A stretch of 7,285 bases of DNA from Planctomycetaceae bacterium UBA4732. GTDB lineage: Bacteria > Planctomycetota > Planctomycetia > Gemmatales > Gemmataceae. This document shows, in pieces, positions 1 to 4,964 of the stretch (the first letter of the stretch is position 1; the number at the start of each line of letters is the position of its first letter). The notes beneath the pieces are model-generated. The model made no database searches. It saw only the letters and a program-made list of their open reading frames with translations, and was not told the origin of the DNA. The stretch covers positions 25,066 through 32,350 of the forward strand of contig DHJA01000271.1 in the NCBI GenBank assembly GCA_002404095.1, read 5' to 3'. The position numbers and the translations under genes were made by a program.

Positions 1-73
1 GGTCTACAGGCCGAAGCCCGGTAAGTCTTTATGGCAATTCCAGCCTCGTTCACGGGGCTTTGGCCTGTAGACC
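1..73. repeat. 73-nt long inverted repeat (hairpin)
   Basis: The first 12 bases, GGTCTACAGGCC, are repeated exactly as the reverse complement at 62-73. The pairing continues inward: 14-19 (AAGCCC) pairs with 55-60 (GGGCTT), and position 13 faces 61 as G opposite T. An RNA copied from the + strand would therefore form a continuous 19-bp stem with one G-U wobble around a 35-nt loop. No T-run follows, so it is not a standard intrinsic terminator. It could be a dispersed palindromic element, a structured 3' end of an upstream gene, or a small mobile-element remnant. The left edge coincides with the window start, so the element may extend further. Confidence 0.6.
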
Positions 74-89
74 CGCGTTTGAACGCGGG
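72..89. repeat. Small GC-rich hairpin abutting the 73-nt inverted repeat
   Basis: CCCGCGTT at 72-79 and AACGCGGG at 82-89 are exact reverse complements separated by TG, so a 6-bp GC-rich stem with a TTTGAA loop is the realistic form. It overlaps the last two bases of the preceding inverted repeat. There is no T-run after it. It may be part of the same repeat unit or a terminator-like structure for an upstream gene. Function is not known. Confidence 0.45.
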
Positions 90-108
90 GCGGACTTAGG
101 AATATCAT

Positions 109-137
109 TTGCCCCATTCACTTCAATCTGGTATTTA
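109..137 (+). promoter_or_regulatory. Possible sigma-70-like promoter upstream of the DUF1553 gene
   Basis: TTGCCC at 109-114 and TATTTA at 132-137 each match four of six positions of the -35 and -10 consensus, with a 17-nt spacer. They lie in the only AT-rich patch between the hairpins and the first start codon, and upstream of a gene run that appears co-transcribed. Such matches occur by chance and planctomycete promoters are poorly defined, so this is tentative. The rest of 90-201 shows no other clear signal. Confidence 0.2.
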
Positions 138-201
138 GTAGAGATAGTCCCGCTACGCGCCCCCTCCCGCCGGTCGGTTTCGCCCACGAGGCCGTCCCGC
201 C

Positions 202-2628
202 ATGCTCACCTACCGCCGTCGTATCGCGCTGCTCCTCATCTTGCTGGCGCCGGTTGCCGTTTCCGCCCAGGTCGTGAAAACGACCGTCGATCCCGCATCC
301 ATTTCTCTGCGCGGCCCCTGCGCCGTTTACTCTTTGCTCGTTGACGATCACGCCGCCGACGGCCGGCTTGTGGATCGCACGCGCGACGCCCACTTTCGTT
401 CGCTTGATCCGAAAGTGGCGACCGTGACGCCAGCTGGCGTCGTCCACGCAGTCGGCGACGGCCAAACCACCGTTATCGTCGAGATTGACGGCCACGATCA
501 CAATGTCGCCGTGTCGACCGTTGATGCGACCACGCCGCGGCGGTTCAATTTCGAGAACGACGTTGAGCCGGTTTTGAGCCGATATGGCTGCAATTCCGCC
601 GGCTGTCACGGCAAGGCTGAGGGACAAAACGGCTTCAAATTGTCGGTATTCGGCTTTGACCCTTCGGCCGATTACGCCGCTCTCGTCAAGGAGGCGCGCG
701 GCCGGCGCATTTTCCCGGCTTCGCCGGAATACAGTCTCGTCCTCCGCAAGACTTCAGGCCACATCGCCCACGGCGGCGGCGTCCGCCTGCCGGCCGGCTC
801 CGACGACTACGAGACGCTGCGGGCCTGGATCGCGGCCGGCGCCCCCTTCGGCCAACCGACCGATCCTAAGACCACGGCCGTGCGCGTCGAGCCGCGCGAG
901 CGACTGTTGACGCCTCGCGGTAAGCAGCAATTGCGCGTCATCGCGCGTACCTCCGAAGGGCGGGAGGTTGACGTAACCGCGCTCGCTAAATTCCAGTCCA
1001 ATAACGACGGCTTGGCCTCCGTACAGCCCGGCGGCTTGGTGACGGCTGGCGACGCCCCCGGCGAGGCGGCGGTGATGGCCAGCTTTATGAATCAGGTCGA
1101 TGTCTTTCGCGTCGTCGTGCCGCGCGCTGAACATATTGATCCCTATCCCGTCGTGCCGGAAAACAATTTCATCGACCGCTTGGTGTTGCAGAAATTGCGC
1201 AAGCTCAACATCGCGCCGTCGGACCTAGCCGACGACGCCGAGTACTTGCGGCGCGTCACCCTGGACGTGATTGGTACGCTGCCCACGCCAGCCGAGGCGC
1301 GTCGCTTCCTCGACGACCGCCGGCCCAACAAGCGCGCCATTTTAGTGGATGAATTGTTGGAGCGGCCGGAGTATGCCGACTATTGGTCTCTGCAATGGAG
1401 CGATCTTCTCCGCGTGGACCGGCAGGCGCTTGGGTCGAAGCGCGCCTATGCCTATTATCAATGGATTCGGCGCTCGGTCGTGTCGAATCAGCCTTTCGAT
1501 CAGTTCGCCCGCGCCGTCGTGACGGCCGAGGGGCCGCTCGGCGAAGACGCCGCCGCCGACTTCTATAAGGTCGTAACCAAGCCCGGTGACGAGGCCGGTA
1601 CACTGTCCCAAGTGTTTCTGGGCGTGCGCATCGCCTGCGCCGAGTGTCATCACCATCCGTTCGACCGCTGGAGTACGGCAGACTACTACGGTATGACGGC
1701 TTATTTCAGTGGAATTGCCGTTAAGCCGCTTGGCCGCGACGAGACCCTCTGCGTCGAAGGCATCGCCGCGGCGAAGAATCCTCGCACCGGCGAGGAGGTT
1801 TTCGCCCATCCATTCGGCGAACCGGCGCCGACGACGGCGCCGCAGACAGGCGACCGCCGCGCGGCCCTGGCCGACTGGATGACGCGCCCGGACAATCCGT
1901 ACTTCGCTCGCAACCTCGCCAACCGCGTCTGGGCGCGTTTCCTCGGCCGCGGACTGATCGAACCCGTGGACGACGTGCGCGTCACCAACCCGCCGTCCAA
2001 TCCCGAGCTTCTGGACGCCTTGGCCCATTCAGTTGTCGAGAATAAGTTCGACGTGAAGGCGCTAATCCGCACCATCACGGCGTCGCGCGTCTATCAGTTG
2101 TCATCGAAGCCGAACGCCACGAATGAGTGCGACGAGCAGAACTATTCGCGGGCGCTGTTCAAGCGGATCGAGGCCGAGGTGCTGTTGGACATGGTTTGTC
2201 AGACGACCGGCGTGGCCGAGCGTTTCGATGGAATGCCGGCCGGAATGCGGGCCATTCAGCTTTGGGACAGCAAGACGTCGCATTATTTCCTGAAAGTATT
2301 CGGCCGGCCGATGCGGGCGAGCGCTTGCGAGTGCGAGCGGCGCCGTGAGCCGAGTTCGGCGCAGGTGCTGCACCTTCTCAACGGCCCGGAGATACAGGCC
2401 AAACTCAGCCGCGATGCGGGCTATATCGCAAAGCTGGCGAAGCGCGAAGGCGGCGACGAGTCGCTGGTCGAAGATTTGTACCTGACTTTTTACAGCCGGA
2501 GGCCGACTGCGGAAGAAACTACAACGGCGGTCGCGTATATCCGCAAAGAGAAGGACCGGCGCCGCGAGGCGGTGGAAGACTTGGCGTGGACGCTGATGAA
2601 CTCGCTGGAGTTTGGGTTTAACCATTGA
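202..2628 (+). CDS. Secreted Big_2 / cytochrome c-like / DUF1549 / DUF1553 protein
   Basis: Exported 808-aa planctomycete protein, probably haem-binding, of unknown reaction. The start has a weak GAGG at 188-191, 10 nt upstream. Residues 1-22 form a Sec signal peptide: basic YRRR, a leucine-rich core, and AVSA before Q23. A Big_2-like Ig domain (about 27-107) precedes a cytochrome-like segment (about 113-213) with C130, C135 and H136, a CX4CH spacing. A second Big_2-like domain covers about 226-307. DUF1549 starts near I324 and holds C479-x-x-C482-H483 followed by HHPFDRW. DUF1553 runs from about 553 to the end, with NRVWARFLGRG, NPPSNPELLDAL, the CECER motif (C709, C711) and HLLNG at 724-728. 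The gene looks complete. The DUF1501 partner that usually sits next door is displaced by two small genes. Domain assignment is firm. Haem attachment and an electron-transfer role are inferred. Confidence 0.93.
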   Translation: MLTYRRRIALLLILLAPVAVSAQVVKTTVDPASISLRGPCAVYSLLVDDHAADGRLVDRTRDAHFRSLDPKVATVTPAGVVHAVGDGQTTVIVEIDGHDHNVAVSTVDATTPRRFNFENDVEPVLSRYGCNSAGCHGKAEGQNGFKLSVFGFDPSADYAALVKEARGRRIFPASPEYSLVLRKTSGHIAHGGGVRLPAGSDDYETLRAWIAAGAPFGQPTDPKTTAVRVEPRERLLTPRGKQQLRVIARTSEGREVDVTALAKFQSNNDGLASVQPGGLVTAGDAPGEAAVMASFMNQVDVFRVVVPRAEHIDPYPVVPENNFIDRLVLQKLRKLNIAPSDLADDAEYLRRVTLDVIGTLPTPAEARRFLDDRRPNKRAILVDELLERPEYADYWSLQWSDLLRVDRQALGSKRAYAYYQWIRRSVVSNQPFDQFARAVVTAEGPLGEDAAADFYKVVTKPGDEAGTLSQVFLGVRIACAECHHHPFDRWSTADYYGMTAYFSGIAVKPLGRDETLCVEGIAAAKNPRTGEEVFAHPFGEPAPTTAPQTGDRRAALADWMTRPDNPYFARNLANRVWARFLGRGLIEPVDDVRVTNPPSNPELLDALAHSVVENKFDVKALIRTITASRVYQLSSKPNATNECDEQNYSRALFKRIEAEVLLDMVCQTTGVAERFDGMPAGMRAIQLWDSKTSHYFLKVFGRPMRASACECERRREPSSAQVLHLLNGPEIQAKLSRDAGYIAKLAKREGGDESLVEDLYLTFYSRRPTAEETTTAVAYIRKEKDRRREAVEDLAWTLMNSLEFGFNH

Positions 2629-2666
2629 GGATGTCGCCGGGCCGCTCCGCAGGGTAGGATAGAGAT

Positions 2667-3029
2667 ATGACCAGTCAAGCACCCACTGAAACGCGCGCCG
2701 TTCCGCTTATCGTGGAACATATTGAGATCACGCCCGGCGTCTGCGGCGGCAAGCCGCGCATCGCTGGCCGGCGCATTACCGTGCAAAACGTCGTGGTCTG
2801 GCACGAGCGCGGCGGCCACAGCCCAGACGAGATCGTTTCGCGGCATCCGGGCCTGACCCTGGCCGATGTGTACGCCGCCCTGACCTACTACCACGACCAC
2901 CGCGATGAGATCCGCGTCCAGATCCAGGCGGATGAGGAGTTTGCGGAGAGGCTGCGGGCGGAGTCTTCTTCGCCGCTTCAAGAGAAGCTGAGGCAAAAGG
3001 ATGCCCCGGACGATCCGGCCGCGCGTTAA
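2667..3029 (+). CDS. DUF433 domain protein (VapB-type antitoxin-like)
   Basis: 120 aa, no signal peptide, so cytoplasmic. Residues about 18-78 carry the DUF433 signature: ITPGVCGGKPRIAGRRITV, then SPDEIVSRHPGLTLADVYAALTYY in two consecutive blocks, then an acidic and basic helix ending EEFAERLRAE. DUF433 proteins are small winged-helix-like DNA-binding proteins, often the antitoxin half of a pair whose toxin is a PIN-like DUF5615 protein encoded directly downstream. No DUF5615-like reading frame follows here, so this is an orphan antitoxin or stand-alone regulator. The start is supported by AGGA at 2656-2659, 7 nt upstream of the ATG. It begins 38 nt after the DUF1553 gene with no terminator visible between them. 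The last 20 residues are polar and probably disordered. Family call is confident; a toxin-neutralising role is inferred from family only. Confidence 0.88.
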   Translation: MTSQAPTETRAVPLIVEHIEITPGVCGGKPRIAGRRITVQNVVVWHERGGHSPDEIVSRHPGLTLADVYAALTYYHDHRDEIRVQIQADEEFAERLRAESSSPLQEKLRQKDAPDDPAAR

Positions 3030-3032
3030 GTT

Positions 3033-3046
3033 TCTGTGATCACGGA
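3033..3046. promoter_or_regulatory. Near-perfect 14-bp palindrome (possible operator)
   Basis: TCTGTGATCACGGA is palindromic except for one position pair; the inner GTGATCAC is exact. It lies 4 nt after the DUF433 stop codon in the 75-nt gap before the next gene. Antitoxin-like proteins often bind palindromes near their own genes, but those normally lie upstream of the gene, not after it. It may be chance. The rest of the 3030-3104 gap shows no hairpin terminator and no toxin remnant. Confidence 0.2.
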
Positions 3047-3104
3047 GACGGATGGCAGTCCCGTTGAGGGCGGAGTGCGAAACAGAAGCTGAGGTCACAC
3101 CACT

Positions 3105-3443
3105 ATGGAACCATTTCCAAACCAGAATGAGACGCGGCGGTTCCTGCTGGCTGAGTTGGTGGAGGCATCCCTGCCGCTGGAGGGGCCGGAGTTGGAGGAG
3201 TACAATCGCTTGCTGACGACGGAAAAATACAAGGCGGTGTTGGAGATGCAAAGAACCTTCGTGGAAGAGGAACTATGCCGTGTCGTGCGGCGGATGCTCG
3301 AAAAGAAATTCGGCCCGCTCAGCCTGCCAGCCGTGCGGCGACTCGAATCGTTAACGCGACTTCAACTAGAAGAATTGAGCCTGGCCTTGCTGGATGCCCA
3401 CTCGCTCGACGAACTGGGTCTGGAGGCCGACCGGCACGCTTGA
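3105..3443 (+). CDS. DUF4351-like protein, detached tail of a PD-(D/E)XK transposase-family protein
   Basis: 112 aa, soluble, with no signal peptide. Residues about 54-105 resemble DUF4351: paired helices around LEKKFGPL, then LESLTRLQLEELSLALLDA, then SLDELGLE. That domain is normally the C-terminal tail of Rpn/PDDEXK-family putative transposases. The N-terminal part (RRFLLAELVEASLPLEGPEL, then EEYNRLLTTEKY) resembles the linker that precedes the tail in those proteins. The nuclease core is absent. The frame is closed by a TGA at 3090-3092, and the start has a plausible GAGGT at 3091-3095, 9 nt upstream. It is either a truncated remnant that still has translation signals or a stand-alone small protein. 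By eye its base composition is less GC-rich than its large neighbours. It sits 37 nt before the DUF1501 gene. DUF4351 membership is judged from memory of the family pattern. Confidence 0.68.
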   Translation: MEPFPNQNETRRFLLAELVEASLPLEGPELEEYNRLLTTEKYKAVLEMQRTFVEEELCRVVRRMLEKKFGPLSLPAVRRLESLTRLQLEELSLALLDAHSLDELGLEADRHA

Positions 3444-3468
3444 GGCGCATGGCCATTTGTGCATTCTT

Positions 3469-3474
3469 GGGAGG
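3469..3474 (+). promoter_or_regulatory. Strong ribosome binding site fixing the DUF1501 start
   Basis: GGGAGG lies 6 nt upstream of the ATG at 3481. An in-frame ATG at 3394 would overlap the preceding gene and put the twin-arginine motif some 42 residues in. The 3481 start places the motif at residues 13-14, where Tat signals normally carry it. This is the best Shine-Dalgarno match in the window. Confidence 0.75.
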
Positions 3475-3480
3475 CAAACA

Positions 3481-4818
3481 ATGAGTCGTTCAGCCAAGTT
3501 CTGCGACGGTCTCGCCCGCCGCGACTTCCTACGTTTAGGGACCGCCAGCGTCTTCGGCCTCGGCTTGACGTTGCCGGAATTATTGTCCCGGCAGGCCCGC
3601 GCCGCCGAAGCCGGGAAGCCGACGAAAGATGTCTCACTTATCTTTCTCTTTCTGCACGGCGGCCTCAGCACTATCGACACATGGGATCTCAAGCCGGATG
3701 CTCCCGTCGAATTTCGCGGCGACTTCCGGCCCATTGATACGAATGTGCCCGGCGTCCGCATCGGTGAGCATTTGCCGCGCGTCGCCCGGCAGATGGACAA
3801 AATCGCCCTGCTCCGCTCCTTCCGTCACCACAACTCGGACCACGGCGCCGCCGACCACTACATGCTGACCGGCTACTTCCCCACGGCCGGCTTTAACCCC
3901 ACGCTCAGTCCCAATAACCAACGGCCGGCCCACGGCGCCGTCGTTGCCCGCACCCTCGGAGCGCGCGGTTCCGTGCCGCCTTACGTCTGCCTGCCCAAGA
4001 TGCACCCGAGTTCCGGCTCGGCGTATCTCGGTCCCACCGCCGCGCCGTTTGTTATCGACGCCGACCCCAGCGCTCCGGATTTCGCCGTCCCCGATTTGGC
4101 GCCGCCGCCCGTCGTCGATGCGACGCGCCTCGACGCGCGAAAGGAACTGCTTGTGCGCATGGATCGCTTCCAGCAGAGCGCCGAAGCTCGTAGCAACCAT
4201 AACGCGGCGACAGTTGGCGTTTTTCAGCACAAGGCGTTCGAGTTAATGACTTCGCCAGACGCCAAGAAGGCGTTCGACATCCACGCCGAAGCCGACGGCC
4301 TACGCGACGAATACGGCCGCAATACCCTCGGCCAATCGTGCCTGATGGCCCGGCGATTGGTGCAGGCCGGCGTCCGCTGTGTCACCGTCGATCACAGTAA
4401 TTGGGATACGCATTTCGGCAATTTCGCCACGCTCAAGGAGCAATTGCTGCCTAAGCTGGACGCCGCCTTGTCCACACTGTTCCGCGACCTGGCGGATCGC
4501 GGAATGTTGGACACTACGCTGGTCATCGCGACGGGCGAGTTCGGCCGGACGCCGCGCGTCAACAAGGACGCCGGCCGCGATCATTGGGGTCCGGCTTTCA
4601 CCGTGGCGCTGGGCGGCGGCGGTATCAAGGGCGGCCGCGTCGTCGGCAAGAGCGACGCCCGCGCCGAGAAGCCGGCCGACGACCCCTGCGGCCCTGAAGA
4701 CTTGGCGGCCACGCTGTATCATCTGCTCGGTGTGGACCAGGAAGAAGAGTTTTATACTCCGGAAGGGCGGCCCGTGAAGGTGGTCAACAACGGCCGCATC
4801 CTTCAAGCGCTGCTGTAA
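3481..4818 (+). CDS. Tat-exported DUF1501 protein (alkaline-phosphatase/sulfatase-like fold)
   Basis: 445 aa from the chosen start. A twin-arginine signal is visible: R13-R14-D-F-L-R, a hydrophobic stretch to about residue 35, and a likely cut near ARA/AEA at 41-42. The mature part matches DUF1501 from end to end: FLHGGLSTIDTWD (H59, D66), then RSFRHHNSDHGAADHYMLTG, then VDHSNWDTH (D304, H305, D309, H311), then TGEFGRTPRVN (E353, R356), then GRDHWGPAF (H368). These His/Asp/Glu clusters fall where the related alkaline-phosphatase superfamily binds metals, but the substrate is unknown. Tat export fits folding around a metal in the cytoplasm. DUF1501 genes usually sit beside DUF1549/DUF1553 genes; here two small genes intervene. 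It ends with a leucine-rich NGRILQALL typical of the family. Length and motifs look intact. Confidence 0.93.
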   Translation: MSRSAKFCDGLARRDFLRLGTASVFGLGLTLPELLSRQARAAEAGKPTKDVSLIFLFLHGGLSTIDTWDLKPDAPVEFRGDFRPIDTNVPGVRIGEHLPRVARQMDKIALLRSFRHHNSDHGAADHYMLTGYFPTAGFNPTLSPNNQRPAHGAVVARTLGARGSVPPYVCLPKMHPSSGSAYLGPTAAPFVIDADPSAPDFAVPDLAPPPVVDATRLDARKELLVRMDRFQQSAEARSNHNAATVGVFQHKAFELMTSPDAKKAFDIHAEADGLRDEYGRNTLGQSCLMARRLVQAGVRCVTVDHSNWDTHFGNFATLKEQLLPKLDAALSTLFRDLADRGMLDTTLVIATGEFGRTPRVNKDAGRDHWGPAFTVALGGGGIKGGRVVGKSDARAEKPADDPCGPEDLAATLYHLLGVDQEEEFYTPEGRPVKVVNNGRILQALL

Positions 4819-4820
4819 CG

Positions 4821-4964
4821 ACGGATTCGCCACAAAGACACAAAGAACACAAAGAAGACAAAATATAGGGCCAGAAGTATGCTCCCTCTTCGGTTCACCT
4901 TTCGCCGCTTTGGCGTCGTTTGTCTTTCTTCTTTGTGTACATTGTGCCTTTGTGGTGAAGCCGT
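4821..4964. repeat. Facing CACAAAG-type repeats forming a stem-loop around a start codon
   Basis: The arm at 4821-4858 and the arm at 4927-4964 are reverse complements at 33 of 38 positions, with a 68-nt loop. Each arm contains three spaced copies of the same 7-mer: CACAAAG at 4831, 4839 and 4848 in the left arm; CTTTGTG at 4931, CATTGTG at 4940 (one base different) and CTTTGTG at 4948 in the right arm. The flanks ACGG and CCGT also pair. From memory, CACAAAGACACAAAG-like repeats are dispersed in many bacterial genomes and produce spurious reading frames. The loop holds the AGGG (4867-4870) and ATG (4879) of the next gene, and the right arm is coding sequence of its signal peptide. It could be a pair of separate insertions or one palindromic element. 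Confidence 0.8.

Noticed and set aside
1..73. The 73-nt hairpin has tRNA-like length and a GTTCAC stretch near its 3' end.
   Set aside because: The ends pair over 19 bp instead of 7, there is no anticodon arm, and the GTTCAC loop is not placed next to the acceptor stem. A simple long hairpin explains it better.
1342..2028. Long open frame of 228 codons on the - strand inside the DUF1553 gene.
   Set aside because: It lies wholly within a confidently assigned gene, its translation is Arg/Gly/Val-rich with no recognisable motif, and high GC content produces such open antisense frames throughout the window.
3030..3104. Gap after the DUF433 gene searched for a DUF5615 toxin start or remnant.
   Set aside because: No frame in this stretch shows the family's N-terminal pattern, and the next gene is clearly of another type.
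3394..3480. Upstream in-frame ATG at 3394 that would lengthen the DUF1501 protein by 29 residues.
   Set aside because: It overlaps the preceding gene, lacks a good ribosome binding site and would bury the twin-arginine signal. The ATG at 3481 has GGGAGG at ideal spacing.
4831..4860. Regularly spaced CACAAAG copies considered as a CRISPR-like or tandem array.
   Set aside because: Copies are 7 bases with 1-2 nt between them and there are only three per arm. There are no spacers, so this is a short degenerate repeat.
4940..4958. Possible lipoprotein cleavage site in the cysteine-rich signal peptide of the PPC protein.
   Set aside because: None of the cysteines has a small residue at -1 with a lipobox before it (L-C-L-C and S-S-L-C do not fit). 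The A-V-W-A site at residue 31 fits ordinary signal peptidase.
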